Shown here: piece after piece, positions 16,384-26,680 of the stretch
How positions within the stretch are numbered: position 1 is the first letter of the stretch
How the letters are laid out: every line of letters begins with the position of its first letter
DNA from: Muribaculum sp.
GTDB lineage: Bacteria > Bacteroidota > Bacteroidia > Bacteroidales > Muribaculaceae
Length of the DNA: 64,000 nt
NCBI GenBank assembly: GCA_009775095.1
Contig: VSOZ01000003.1
Location: 62,001 to 126,000 of the forward strand
Direction: 5' to 3'
Position numbers and translations under genes: made by a program
The notes under the pieces: generated by a model
Database searches by the model: none
What the model saw: only the letters and a program-made list of their open reading frames with translations
What the model was told of the DNA's origin: nothing

Positions 16384-19300
16384 ATGGAACGAGTAAGAAG
16401 TCAATCATTAAGGATATTGCTGTGTGCCGTGTTGGTCGGACTGCTGTCAGGTACTGCCAACGGCTTCCTCGCGCGCGCGCAATATATTAATGAGTCCTCT
16501 CCTTCTTCGTCAAGTGTTGGCGATACATCTTCGATTACTCTTCCGTTCCCGGTCAATCCGTTGTATCCCGTCGACTATGAGCAGCTTGCCGAAGCTGAAA
16601 TGGCTTCCGATCTGGACACTCCGTCAAATATAAAGACAGAAGCTGAATATGATTATGAGTCGGGGTGTTATATAATACGCACTAAAGTAGGTGATTATGA
16701 GATTGCCACTCCTTTTGTCCTGACCCCCGGGCAATATGCCGACTTGACCATGCGTCGTTCAATGCAGCGCTATTTTAATCGGCGAAATTCTGAACTCTCT
16801 ATCGGTAAGAAAGAGAAAGAACCGTTTGACATTCTCGACCTTAATTTTGCCCTCGGGCCGTTGGAAAAGATATTCGGACCCGGTGGAGTGCAGCTACGTA
16901 CGCAGGGTTCTGTACAGATTTCGGCAGGAATAAAGAGCAACAAGTCCGATAATCCTGCGTTATCGCTTGGGGCACGTCGCAAGACATACTTCGATTTCAG
17001 TCAGAAGATACAGGCTTCGGTCAATGCTTCGGTAGGAGAACGCATGAAGTTCAACATGAATTACAACACTGACGCTACTTTCGATTTTGATTCAAAAAAT
17101 ATAAAGCTGCAGTATGAAGGGCAGGAGGATGACATCATAAAAAGCATAGAGGCAGGTAACGTCAGTATGACCACGGGGTCGTCGCTTATCAGAGGAAGTA
17201 CCGCGCTGTTCGGTATAAAGACCCGCATGCAGTTTGGACGTCTTACCGCCACGGCATTGGTGTCGCAGCAGAACAGCGAGTCGCGGTCGGTCAATACCAG
17301 AGGCGGCGTTCAGACAACCAAATTCAGTGTCGGGGCCGATGACTACGACCGCAACAGACACTATTTTCTCGCTCATTTCTTTCGCGATAATTATGACCGA
17401 TTTACATCGAAGTTGCCTTACGTGGCCTCCGGTATAGAGATTACCCGTATTGAGATTTGGGTTACGAACAAAAGCGGTAATTACAGTCAGTCGCGCAACA
17501 TAGTCGGTTTTATGGACCTCGGTGAGAACCGCATACTTGCCTCCGATTATTGGAGGCCCGATGCATCAACCGACAATCCGTCCAATTCATCCAATAATTT
17601 GCTCGCGACTGTAAAAGCCGATTATCCCGATGCAAGAAACATCAATAGTGTAACTCAGGCCTTGGCTCCGTTGGCGTCATACGGCATAGAGGGGGGCCAT
17701 GATTATGAAAAGGTGGAAAGTGCCCGGCTTCTGCAGCCGTCGGAGTATACGCTCAATACCTCACTCGGATACATATCTTTAAAAACCGCGTTGAACGATG
17801 ATGAGGTACTTGGTGTGGCTTACGAGTACACTTACCGAGGTCAGGTATATCAGGTAGGGGAGTTCTCGGCCGATATTACCGTATCGGATCAGTCGCTTTA
17901 TGTGAAGATGCTTAAAGGTGCCGCGGTGTCGACAAGTTTGCCGGCATGGGACCTTATGATGAAAAACGTGTATTCGCTCGGCGCATACGGTATCCAGAAA
18001 GCCGGATTTAAACTGAATGTCAAATACCTCAGCGACACTACCGGCACCGAGATTGTTTATCTGCCTGTGCCGGGACTAACAGACAAACCGTTGTTGCAGA
18101 TTATGAATCTCGACCGGCTTGACTCAAACGAAGCTTCGGTCCCTGACGGATTTTTTGATTACATAGAGGGTTACACGGTACTTTCCGAGACCGGACGAGT
18201 CATCTTTCCGATTGTCGAACCGTTTGGCTCTCATCTTGCATCGCAGATAAATAACCCTGCCGTTGCAGAGAAGTATGTCTATCAGGAGCTTTACGACTCT
18301 ACTCTTGTGGTAGCCCGTCAGTTTGCCGATAAAAACAAGTTTGTCGTTACCGGCGAATATATGGCGGCAAGCGGCTCGCAGATAAGGCTTAATGCCATGA
18401 ATGTGCCACGAGGTTCGGTGGTGGTGATGGCCGGCGGAGTGCGGCTTGTCGAGAACAGCGATTATACCGTCGATTATGCCATGGGTGTGGTAACCATAAC
18501 CAATCAGTCGATAATAGACTCCGGCCAAAGCATAAGCGTCACGCTTGAAAATCAGTCGCTTTTCAGTACTCAGCGCAAGACTCTTCTCGGTCTTGACTTG
18601 AATTACAGGTTCAGCGACAACTTCAATCTCGGTGCCACAATCATGCACTTTTCCGAAAAGGCGCTTACCGAGAAGGTAAATATAGGCAGCGAGTCGGTAA
18701 ACAACACTATGTGGGGATTGAATCTATCATATAACACCAAGTTCATGTGGCTTACCGATCTTGTCAACATGATACCTACGGTCAATGCCGTACAACCTTC
18801 GACGTTAAATGTGCAAGCCGAGTTTGCGCAGTTGGTGCCTCACCGGCAGAAGTCCGGGTCTACCCGAGGTAGCTCTTATATAGACGATTTTGAGTCTACC
18901 CAGACCGGCATCGACTTACGTTCGCCCTATGCTTGGGTACTCGCGTCAACACCTTACGAGCAAGGTCCTGAAGCGCTGTTCCCTGAAGCCGGATTGTCAA
19001 ACAATATCGGTTACGGAAAGAACCGCGCATTGTTGTCATGGTACTATATCGACCGTATGTTCACACAGCGACATTCGTCGTTGGTACCGGGATATATTTC
19101 CGCCGATCTCAAGCAACTATCCAATCCTTATGTGCGCGAGGTGACATCGACCGAAATTTTTCCTGACCGGGAGCTTGGTTATGGCGAGTCAAACATAATA
19201 CAGACGCTTAACCTGTCGTTTTATCCGTCGGAGCGCGGCCCATACAATCTTGATGCCGAAAATATCGACGACAACGGCGATCTGCTTAATCCTGAGAAAA

Positions 19301-22300
19301 GATGGGGTGGCATAATGCGCAAGATGGATAATACAAACTTCGAGCAGACCAACATCGAGTATGTGCAGTTCTGGTTGATGAGTCCGTTTCTCGACCCGGA
19401 TAATCCAAATGCCGACGGTGGTGATCTGTATCTTAATTTCGGTGATATAAGTGAGGACATACTTAAGGACGGACTCAAATCGTATGAAAACGGTATTCCG
19501 CTTGACGGCGATGACAAGTTTTTGACAGAGACAGTGTGGGGTCGCGTATCGAAACAAAATTCATTGACTTACGCATTTGACAACAATGCGGGGGCGCGTC
19601 TCGTACAGGATGTGGGGCTTGACGGGTTGAAAAATGACGAAGAGTTTTATTTTTCGTCTTATTCAGAGTACCTTGATAAGTTGCGGTCACGATTACCATC
19701 TCCTACCGTCGAGCGGATGAAGCGTGACCAGTTCTCCCCGTTCAATGACCCTGCCGGCGACAACTATCATTTCTATCGCGGGTATGACTATGACGAGGAG
19801 CGGTTGTCAATACTTGAACGCTATAAGCATTATAACGGAGTGGAGGGCAACTCCCTGTCGCCTTCCGACGCTCCGGAGCCGCTTTATCAGTCAGCCCGCA
19901 CGTCACCTGATGTGGAGGATATAAATCAGGATAATACGCTCAACGAGTATGAACGTTATTTCCAATACAAAATTTCACTCCGGCCCGGCGATCTCGAGGT
20001 AGGACGCAACTATATAACCGACAAGCAAGTGTCGCTTGTGCGTACACGTGACGGAGAGAACCGACGTGTCGAGTGGTATCAGTTCAAGATACCTTTGAGT
20101 GATTACGAACGCAAGGTCGGAGCTATCTCCGATTTCTCGTCGATACGTTTTGCCCGCATATTCCTGACCGGGTTCAAGCAGGTGACACATTTGCGCTTTG
20201 CCACATTGGAGCTGGTGCGTGGCGAGTGGCGCCCATATGATTTCAATCTTAATAACCGTGGTGATGCTCCCGCCGACGGGCATCTTGACGTGTCCGTTGT
20301 CAATATAGAAGAGAATTCGGCCCGTGAGCCGGTGAATTATGTCTTGCCTCCGGGTGTGTCGCGCATTACCGATCCCGGACAGTCGCAGATAACGCAACTT
20401 AACGAGCAGTCGATGTCGCTGACTGTAACCGGTCTTCATGCCGGCGATGCCCGGGCGGTATACCGTAATACCTCTCATGATCTGCGCAATTACAGGCGGC
20501 TTCAGATGTGGGTACATGCCGAGAGTCTTATTGACAATCCTACAGCATTGAAGTCGGGGGAGCTGTCGCTGTTCATACGCATAGGTACAGATATCAAGAA
20601 CAATTATTACGAGTATGAAGTGCCGCTGTCGCTTACTCCACATCTTTCGGGTGGTAACAAGTATCTTGACACTCCCGCCGACCGTGAGAAAGTGTGGCCG
20701 CTTGACAACAGACTCGACTTTGCTCTTCAGAGTCTTGTCAATCTGAAAAAAGAGCGTAATCTTGCAAAGGCGCAGGAGGATGGTACGGTAAGTTTCACTA
20801 CGTTGTATACAGGGCGCGATCCTGAAAATGAGCGCAACCGCATGGCGGTACTCGGCAATCCGTCGTTAAGCGACGTAAGGGTATTGCTTATCGGAGTTCG
20901 CAATAACTCCAATACGGTTAAGGACGGTACTGTGTGGGTGAACGAACTTAAAGTGACCGATTTCGACGAGAGCGGAGGTTGGGCGGCCAAAGCCAATGTG
21001 AATCTGGGAGTGTCTGATATAGCCACTTTCAATTTTGGCGCGCACATGGAGACCGCCGGTTTTGGTGGTGTAGATCAACCGCTCAATGCACGTCGTCTTG
21101 ATGACTACCGACAGTACAATTTTGCATTTCAAGTAGACTTGGGCCGCTTCTTGCCGGAGAAAACAAAGCTTAAAGCTCCGGTCTACTACTCTGTAGCCAA
21201 AGAGACATCTTCTCCAAAATACAACCCGCTTGATCAGGATGTGCTGCTTAAAGACGCTCTTGATGCCGCGGCTACCAAGGCTGAGCGCGACTCGATAAAA
21301 AATTATGCTTTGGAACGCTCCACGGTGGAAAGTTTCAGCATATCAGGACTGCGCTTCGACATACAGAGCGCTGACCCCAAGCCGTGGGATCCGGCCAACT
21401 TTGTATTAAATTTCTCGTTCAACAAACGTCGCGACCGTAATCCGGTCACAGAGTATGAGAATACCGATGACTATCGCGGTTCGCTGCAATATTCATGGAC
21501 ACCATATGTAAAGGGTTTCCGTCCTTTCGGGTGGATAAAGTCAACGTCGCCGCATCTTAAATTTCTAAGAGAGTGGCAGCTCAATTATCTGCCTGTGAAT
21601 CTGTCGTTTCTGACCACGATGTCGCGTTATTATTATGAACAGCAGGTAAGAAGTGAGGTGGATCAGGCGGTTAAGCTTCCGGTATCGGTAGCAAAGAACT
21701 TTCTTTGGGACCGCCAGCTGAATTTGTCATGGAATTTGACCAAGTCGATAAACTTGTCGTTCACATCCAATACTTCGGCCCGTATTGAGGAGCCTGTCGG
21801 AGCGGTCAACCGGCGTCTTTTCCCCGACCGGTATAAGGAGTGGCGCGATACGGTCATACGCAGTATCCTGCATATGGGCACTCCGTGGGCTTACAACCAG
21901 AATTTTGTTGCATCCTATCGTGCTCCGTTCAATCTTATTCCCGTCCTTGATTTTCTTAGCGGCACAATGAGTTACAATGCAACATACCGTTGGGATCGCG
22001 GTGCGGAGGTTGAAGGATTGAATGCCGGCAATTCGATAGGCAATATGGCGTCGTTCAATATCGACGGTCGCATCAACTTGGAAGGATTGTACAACAAGTC
22101 GGCTTATTTGAAGAAGGTTAACCGACGATTTTCATCAGGCACACGCCCTGCCGGACACAACAAAGCCAAGCGTTTTGAGCGCACATTCAAGCTACGCGGC
22201 GATACGTCATTGATTATCCGTCATAATCTGCGCAACCGCGATGTGCGTGTTACGGCATCGACTCTTGACGGTAAGCGTTATCCGGTTAAGGTTACGGTAC

Positions 22301-23820
22301 GTGACGCAAATACGATAGAAGTGCTGGATCGAGGCGACGCAACCCTTAAGTTTACGGTAATCGAGCGACTTAAACGCTCTTCATCGACGTGGGATGAGAT
22401 AGGGGAGCATGCCGCCCGTTTTGCGATGATGATAAGGGGTGTCAATTTGCGTGTGCGTTCGTCGAAGGCACTTTCGATACCGCTGTTCAGTCCCGAGATT
22501 GGAAATGTTTTCGGGCAGACACGAAGTTATGGCCCCATGGCTCCGGGACTTGATTTCGCGTTTGGATTCGTAGATGAGGATTATGTCAGGCAGGCAAAGG
22601 AGCGTGGCTGGCTTATATGTGAAGAAGACCGTATATCGCCGGCTATGTGGTCGCGTACAAGTGAGTTTAATCTTGAGATAGACCTTGAACCGATAAGGGG
22701 ATTGAAAATAAAACTGACCAATAACCGCACTGACAGTCATACCGACCGTATACAGTTTATGTATGATGACATGCCGGTTACCCGCGGCGGAAGCTATACG
22801 AAAACCCATTGCGCCATAGCTACTTCGCTGCGTACGTCAAAGGCAGGCAACGGATATCGGAGTGCCGCTTTTGAACGATTCTTGTCCAATATACCTGTTG
22901 TGGCCGAACGTATAGAGAGCCGCTATGAAGGGTTGCGCTATCCGATGGGCGGGTTTATGAAGGACAATCCTAATGCCGGACGGCTGTTTGACCCTGCGGT
23001 AGGAGGTGTCAATCGTGCGGGCAGTGACGTGCTGATACCGGCATTTCTCGCCGCCTACACGGATGTCGATGCGTCAAAGATATATCTTACCCCGTTTCCA
23101 TCGCTTGCCCATATGCTGCCTAACTGGAGGGTGACCTACGATGGACTTATACGTATTGGACGTTTGTCCGATATTTTCAAGTCAGTTACACTTACTCACG
23201 CTTATCAGTGTACCTATACCGTAGGGTCGTTTTCCTCCTTTCTTAACTGGATATCGGTTGACGGCGACCGTGGTTTCGCCATGGATGAACTTACCGGGCA
23301 GCCGGTGCCGTCGTCGCCTTACAACATATCGTCAGTATCCATAACAGAACGTTTCGCTCCGTTGCTCGGAGTGCAGATGACGTTGAAAAATGACCTGCGG
23401 TTCAGCGCCGAATATCGCGACGGGCGTACTCTTACACTTAATTCCGACGCCGGACAGCTTGTCGAGGCGCAGAGCCGTAATGTCACCTTAGGAGTCGGTT
23501 ACAAGATCGTAGGTTTCAACACCGTGTTGAAGTTGCGGGGCTCGGGCCGCGGTATAAGTAACGATCTTACGGTAAATGCCGAGTTTTCGATGCAGCAGAG
23601 TCACGCCCTGATACGACGTATCGAGACCGACTATACACAGGCCACATCAGGCACTCGGTCGGTCAGCTTCAATCTTGCCGCTAATTATGTTCTTAGCCGT
23701 CGTGTCACGGTAGGGGCTTTTATAGATCATCGTATCAACACTCCGATTGTGTCATCAAGCGCCTTCCCGACGACCGACAGCAACTATGGCGTTACTCTTA
23801 ATCTTAATCTTGCCCGTTGA
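16384..23820 (+). CDS. sprA: Cell-surface protein SprA/Sov, type IX secretion translocon
   Basis: About 2478 residues from ATG 16384 (MERVRSQSLRILLC); a GTG at 16363 would add seven residues. Signal peptide to about residue 32, then a very large beta-barrel rich in alternating aromatic strands over the whole length, matching SprA (F. johnsoniae, about 2400 residues) and Sov (P. gingivalis, about 2500). In F. johnsoniae SprA is the 36-strand outer-membrane channel that exports type IX cargo, and its loss blocks secretion and gliding. The gene follows ruvA by 49 bases. No other T9SS gene is seen in this window. The reading frame is intact. Confidence 0.93.
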   Translation: MERVRSQSLRILLCAVLVGLLSGTANGFLARAQYINESSPSSSSVGDTSSITLPFPVNPLYPVDYEQLAEAEMASDLDTPSNIKTEAEYDYESGCYIIRTKVGDYEIATPFVLTPGQYADLTMRRSMQRYFNRRNSELSIGKKEKEPFDILDLNFALGPLEKIFGPGGVQLRTQGSVQISAGIKSNKSDNPALSLGARRKTYFDFSQKIQASVNASVGERMKFNMNYNTDATFDFDSKNIKLQYEGQEDDIIKSIEAGNVSMTTGSSLIRGSTALFGIKTRMQFGRLTATALVSQQNSESRSVNTRGGVQTTKFSVGADDYDRNRHYFLAHFFRDNYDRFTSKLPYVASGIEITRIEIWVTNKSGNYSQSRNIVGFMDLGENRILASDYWRPDASTDNPSNSSNNLLATVKADYPDARNINSVTQALAPLASYGIEGGHDYEKVESARLLQPSEYTLNTSLGYISLKTALNDDEVLGVAYEYTYRGQVYQVGEFSADITVSDQSLYVKMLKGAAVSTSLPAWDLMMKNVYSLGAYGIQKAGFKLNVKYLSDTTGTEIVYLPVPGLTDKPLLQIMNLDRLDSNEASVPDGFFDYIEGYTVLSETGRVIFPIVEPFGSHLASQINNPAVAEKYVYQELYDSTLVVARQFADKNKFVVTGEYMAASGSQIRLNAMNVPRGSVVVMAGGVRLVENSDYTVDYAMGVVTITNQSIIDSGQSISVTLENQSLFSTQRKTLLGLDLNYRFSDNFNLGATIMHFSEKALTEKVNIGSESVNNTMWGLNLSYNTKFMWLTDLVNMIPTVNAVQPSTLNVQAEFAQLVPHRQKSGSTRGSSYIDDFESTQTGIDLRSPYAWVLASTPYEQGPEALFPEAGLSNNIGYGKNRALLSWYYIDRMFTQRHSSLVPGYISADLKQLSNPYVREVTSTEIFPDRELGYGESNIIQTLNLSFYPSERGPYNLDAENIDDNGDLLNPEKRWGGIMRKMDNTNFEQTNIEYVQFWLMSPFLDPDNPNADGGDLYLNFGDISEDILKDGLKSYENGIPLDGDDKFLTETVWGRVSKQNSLTYAFDNNAGARLVQDVGLDGLKNDEEFYFSSYSEYLDKLRSRLPSPTVERMKRDQFSPFNDPAGDNYHFYRGYDYDEERLSILERYKHYNGVEGNSLSPSDAPEPLYQSARTSPDVEDINQDNTLNEYERYFQYKISLRPGDLEVGRNYITDKQVSLVRTRDGENRRVEWYQFKIPLSDYERKVGAISDFSSIRFARIFLTGFKQVTHLRFATLELVRGEWRPYDFNLNNRGDAPADGHLDVSVVNIEENSAREPVNYVLPPGVSRITDPGQSQITQLNEQSMSLTVTGLHAGDARAVYRNTSHDLRNYRRLQMWVHAESLIDNPTALKSGELSLFIRIGTDIKNNYYEYEVPLSLTPHLSGGNKYLDTPADREKVWPLDNRLDFALQSLVNLKKERNLAKAQEDGTVSFTTLYTGRDPENERNRMAVLGNPSLSDVRVLLIGVRNNSNTVKDGTVWVNELKVTDFDESGGWAAKANVNLGVSDIATFNFGAHMETAGFGGVDQPLNARRLDDYRQYNFAFQVDLGRFLPEKTKLKAPVYYSVAKETSSPKYNPLDQDVLLKDALDAAATKAERDSIKNYALERSTVESFSISGLRFDIQSADPKPWDPANFVLNFSFNKRRDRNPVTEYENTDDYRGSLQYSWTPYVKGFRPFGWIKSTSPHLKFLREWQLNYLPVNLSFLTTMSRYYYEQQVRSEVDQAVKLPVSVAKNFLWDRQLNLSWNLTKSINLSFTSNTSARIEEPVGAVNRRLFPDRYKEWRDTVIRSILHMGTPWAYNQNFVASYRAPFNLIPVLDFLSGTMSYNATYRWDRGAEVEGLNAGNSIGNMASFNIDGRINLEGLYNKSAYLKKVNRRFSSGTRPAGHNKAKRFERTFKLRGDTSLIIRHNLRNRDVRVTASTLDGKRYPVKVTVRDANTIEVLDRGDATLKFTVIERLKRSSSTWDEIGEHAARFAMMIRGVNLRVRSSKALSIPLFSPEIGNVFGQTRSYGPMAPGLDFAFGFVDEDYVRQAKERGWLICEEDRISPAMWSRTSEFNLEIDLEPIRGLKIKLTNNRTDSHTDRIQFMYDDMPVTRGGSYTKTHCAIATSLRTSKAGNGYRSAAFERFLSNIPVVAERIESRYEGLRYPMGGFMKDNPNAGRLFDPAVGGVNRAGSDVLIPAFLAAYTDVDASKIYLTPFPSLAHMLPNWRVTYDGLIRIGRLSDIFKSVTLTHAYQCTYTVGSFSSFLNWISVDGDRGFAMDELTGQPVPSSPYNISSVSITERFAPLLGVQMTLKNDLRFSAEYRDGRTLTLNSDAGQLVEAQSRNVTLGVGYKIVGFNTVLKLRGSGRGISNDLTVNAEFSMQQSHALIRRIETDYTQATSGTRSVSFNLAANYVLSRRVTVGAFIDHRINTPIVSSSAFPTTDSNYGVTLNLNLAR

Positions 23821-23831
23821 AGTGTCGCGGA

Positions 23832-24788
23832 TTACAATTTGAAGTTGTCGGGATTGAAACCGCGCAGGAAGTCGGCCGTGTCAAGACGTTTTTTCCCTTG
23901 TAATTGAAGCGAGAGTATCTCGAGGAGTCGGTTGCTGCATGCTATGTACATGCGGTCTTTGTCGATGACTACCGAGCCCGGCGCAAGCGTGGTCTTGTCA
24001 GACGGTGAGGTCTTGAATATCTTCAGCTGTAGCTCCTCTCCCGATGTCGTTGTAAGCGTAGTCCATGCAGCCGGATATGGTGATAGTCCGCGTACAAGAT
24101 TATGTACTTTTTCTGCGGGATTATTCCAGTCTATGCGACATGTTTCTTTAAATATCTTGGGTGCGGGAGTAGGCTCAACGCCTCCGGTAAGCTGGTCCTG
24201 CGATATGGTTTTGAGATTGCCGTCAATGATGTGTCCTACAGTCTCCATCGTCAGGTCGGCTCCGAGCATCATAAGCCGGTCATGTACGTCGCCTACATTG
24301 TCATCAGGATGTATTGCCACACGTTTCTGGTCGATTATATCGCCTGTGTCTATCTCATGTTTAAGGAAAAAAGTAGTCACTCCTGTTTCTTTGTCGCCGT
24401 TTATCACGGCCCAGTTGAGCGGAGCCGCACCTCGGTACTTGGGCAGTAGCGATGCGTGCAGGTTGAAAGTGCCGAGTCGGGGCATTGTCCATACCGCTTC
24501 CGGCAGCATGCGGAATGCTATTACGATAAACAGGTCCGCATCCAATGACCGTAGTTCCTCGATAAATTCCGGATCTTTGAGATTGGTCGGCTGCATCAAT
24601 TTCAGGCCGTGCTTTACAGCAAACTGTTTTACAGGCGACTGAAGCATCTTGTGGCCGCGTCCGGCAGGCTTGTCGGGCATGGTTATTACTCCCACTATGT
24701 TGTAGCCGGCGTTATAAAGTCGCGACAGGCTCTCTACAGCAAATTCAGGTGTGCCGAGAAATACTATTTTAAGATCTTCTTTTTTCAT
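23832..24788 (-). CDS. fmt: Methionyl-tRNA formyltransferase
   Basis: 318 residues. It formylates initiator Met-tRNA using 10-formyl-tetrahydrofolate. N-terminal catalytic domain with FLGTPEFAV (10-17), TMPDKPAGRG, and the folate-site block NLHASLLPKYRGAAPLNWAVINGD containing the conserved Asn, His and Asp-bearing loop; C-terminal tRNA-binding domain from about 205 (VRGLSPYPAAWTTL). Last gene of the hpt-adk-unknown-fmt operon and convergent with sprA, with 11 bases between the stops. Confidence 0.96.
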   Translation of the reverse strand: MKKEDLKIVFLGTPEFAVESLSRLYNAGYNIVGVITMPDKPAGRGHKMLQSPVKQFAVKHGLKLMQPTNLKDPEFIEELRSLDADLFIVIAFRMLPEAVWTMPRLGTFNLHASLLPKYRGAAPLNWAVINGDKETGVTTFFLKHEIDTGDIIDQKRVAIHPDDNVGDVHDRLMMLGADLTMETVGHIIDGNLKTISQDQLTGGVEPTPAPKIFKETCRIDWNNPAEKVHNLVRGLSPYPAAWTTLTTTSGEELQLKIFKTSPSDKTTLAPGSVVIDKDRMYIACSNRLLEILSLQLQGKKRLDTADFLRGFNPDNFKL

Positions 24789-24816
24789 GTAAATTCGTTT
24801 AGATGCAGCTTCAGAA

Positions 24817-25401
24817 TTATTGGATAAGTCCTATCGACTCGCTCGCTTGGAGTATTTTTGCTACAAGCGGAGTGCGGTCGGTCATGTCAGGCGATATCTC
24901 CACGAGGCTCATTATGACGCGCAGAGCCGAATAGGCATCTGTGAGAGCGGGGTCATCAGGATTTATGCGTCCCGTCGCGTAATAATAATGGTATAGCAAG
25001 GTTCCGAGTGATGATGCTATTTCACTTACTCGTTCTTTTGCCGCGGAGTTTTCGGTAGGTTGCGATGTCTGTAGCGCTTTTTCGAGTATATGCCATGTCA
25101 TAAGACACAATGCCAACATGCCCGAAGGGTCGATCTTGCTTTTTGATGTGTAGGCGAGTGCCGTCATGCATGAAGCATAAGCGTCATGAAAACGCTGTGA
25201 GGCGGTCATGACCGTAGAGTAGGCGCATGTGGCGGCTACAAGTTCACACGCCGTTTCATCGTCGGGGGAGAGGCGCCATTGGTTGAACGTGTCGCCGAGT
25301 ATCTCCTCTATAAGCATCGAAGCCTCGATCCGATCGCCTTTTTGAAGCGATGCATAGACCGAGGCTATGTTATTATTGAACGTGTCGGCGCGCATTGTCA
25401 T
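24817..25401 (-). CDS. Hypothetical alpha-helical protein
   Basis: 194 residues, no signal peptide, predicted largely helical with several Ala/Leu-rich amphipathic segments (ACELVAATCAYSTVMTASQRFHDAYASCMTALAY). It has some TPR-like spacing but no motif that I recognise. It is tightly placed: its ATG shares a base with the adk stop (TGATG) and fmt follows 28 bases later, so it is co-expressed with nucleotide and initiator-tRNA functions. Function unknown. Confidence 0.75.
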   Translation of the reverse strand: MTMRADTFNNNIASVYASLQKGDRIEASMLIEEILGDTFNQWRLSPDDETACELVAATCAYSTVMTASQRFHDAYASCMTALAYTSKSKIDPSGMLALCLMTWHILEKALQTSQPTENSAAKERVSEIASSLGTLLYHYYYATGRINPDDPALTDAYSALRVIMSLVEISPDMTDRTPLVAKILQASESIGLIQ

Positions 25402-25982
25402 CAGTCTTTGTCGGCTTTTTCAAGTGACTGTTTGATGGTAGAGAAAATGTCGTCGATGCTTCCGCTGCCGTGGATGGAGTGGTATTTGCCTTCGGAGAGA
25501 TAATAGTCGCGCAGAGGCGATGTCTGGTCGTGATATACTTTGAGTCTTTGGTTTATTGTCTCAAGGTTGTCGTCACTACGTCCCGACTGCACGCCGCGTT
25601 TAAGAAGACGATCCACAAGCTCGTTGTCGTCTACCTCCAGACCTACTACCGCATGAACCTTCGAATCACGCTTGGCAAGCATTTTTTTTAGTGCTTTAGC
25701 CTGAGGAATTGTGCGTGGAAATCCGTCGAATATAACACCTTTGGCCGTCTCCGGATTGCTGTCAAGAACGTCGGAAAGTATGTCGACCATAAGGTCATCG
25801 GGAATGAGTTGTCCCTGTGAAATGAATGAGTCGGCTATTTTGCCGAGCTCGGTGCCGCGTGCTATGTGATCGCGCAGAACCTCTCCCGTAGAGATGTGAA
25901 AAAGCCCGTATTCGTCTATGAGCTTCTCGCTCTGTGTACCTTTACCGCTTCCCGGGGCACCAAAAATCACAATGTTAAACAT
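25401..25982 (-). CDS. adk: Adenylate kinase
   Basis: 193 residues from ATG 25982 (MFNIVIFGAPGSGKGTQSEKLI); an in-frame upstream ATG at 26042 would add 20 residues that do not fit the family. P-loop GAPGSGKGT at 8-16, the NMP-binding region with STGEVLRDHIARGTELG, IFDGFPRT, and a short LID without zinc cysteines, so it is a short-type adenylate kinase. It interconverts ATP+AMP and 2 ADP. Located between hpt and an unknown gene in a purine-related operon. Confidence 0.96.
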   Translation of the reverse strand: MFNIVIFGAPGSGKGTQSEKLIDEYGLFHISTGEVLRDHIARGTELGKIADSFISQGQLIPDDLMVDILSDVLDSNPETAKGVIFDGFPRTIPQAKALKKMLAKRDSKVHAVVGLEVDDNELVDRLLKRGVQSGRSDDNLETINQRLKVYHDQTSPLRDYYLSEGKYHSIHGSGSIDDIFSTIKQSLEKADKD

Positions 25983-26038
25983 GTTACTAATAATTGAATA
26001 GATATCGTAAAAAAATATGATTGTAGCTTGAGGAGAAA

Positions 26039-26578
26039 TCACTTCTCCTCCAACACGTATATGTCACGCAGATTGCGGGCCAGTCCGTCAAGATCAAGTC
26101 CGAAGCCGATTATAAATTTTGACGGAATGGAGAAGCCTACATAGTCGGGCTTTACGTCATGAAGCAACGACTCCGGTTTGAATAACAACGAGGCTACTTT
26201 AACCGATGTCGTGCCCTTGGCTTTCAGATCTTCGACCAGTTTTTTGATTGTTGTGCCGGTATCGACAATGTCTTCTATAATTATGACATCGCGTCCTTCA
26301 AGATTTTCGGTAAGGCCCATAACCTCCTTGACTTTACCGGTGGTTGAGGTGCCTTCATAACTTTTGAGTCTGATGAACGATATTTCGGCGTCTATGTTGA
26401 CCGACCGGAATAAATCGGCGGCAAAAGGAAATGCTCCCGTAAGTACGCATAGAAAAAGAGGGCGTAGCCCTGAATAGTCTTTGGTTATTTGTGCGGCAAT
26501 TTCGGCTATGCGTCCCTGTATGGTTGATTCCTTAATATAGGGCACAAAAGTCATGCCGTCGTAAGTCACTTTATCCAT
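26039..26578 (-). CDS. hpt: Hypoxanthine phosphoribosyltransferase
   Basis: 179 residues. The PRPP-binding motif VIIIEDIVDTGTT is near residue 95-108, with LFLCVLTGAFPFAADLF upstream and PDYVGFSIPSKFIIGFGLDLDGLARNLRDIYVL at the C-terminus, all typical of bacterial HPRT. It salvages hypoxanthine and guanine to IMP and GMP. First gene of the hpt-adk operon, transcribed divergently from nnr. Confidence 0.95.
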   Translation of the reverse strand: MDKVTYDGMTFVPYIKESTIQGRIAEIAAQITKDYSGLRPLFLCVLTGAFPFAADLFRSVNIDAEISFIRLKSYEGTSTTGKVKEVMGLTENLEGRDVIIIEDIVDTGTTIKKLVEDLKAKGTTSVKVASLLFKPESLLHDVKPDYVGFSIPSKFIIGFGLDLDGLARNLRDIYVLEEK

Positions 26579-26595
26579 TCCGTTTTTTGTTTGCG

Positions 26596-26603
26596 CAAAT
26601 TTA
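26596..26603 (-). promoter_or_regulatory. Putative -7 box for hpt operon
   Basis: Minus strand reads TAAATTTGCG, about 18 bases before the hpt ATG, predicting a very short leader. It mirrors an identical TAAATTTGCG box on the plus strand at 26638-26647. Confidence 0.6.
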
Positions 26604-26637
26604 CTGAAAATATTCTTTACCGCGCCATAATATTTTG

Positions 26638-26645
26638 TAAATTTG
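26638..26645 (+). promoter_or_regulatory. Putative -7 box for nnr
   Basis: TAAATTTG followed by CGG, about 36 bases before the nnr ATG at 26681; a TTTA lies about 19 bases upstream as a possible -33. It rules out the long ORF start near 26591. Confidence 0.6.
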
Positions 26646-26680
26646 CGGTAGACATTTACAAGATACAGCTTTCGTGCACG

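Noticed and set aside
18124..20643. Several minus-strand frames of 100-220 codons within sprA.
   Set aside because: All lie inside the intact sprA frame and show no recognisable domain.
23932..24642. A 236-codon plus-strand frame.
   Set aside because: Antisense to fmt, which is complete and conserved; composition is typical of a shadow frame.
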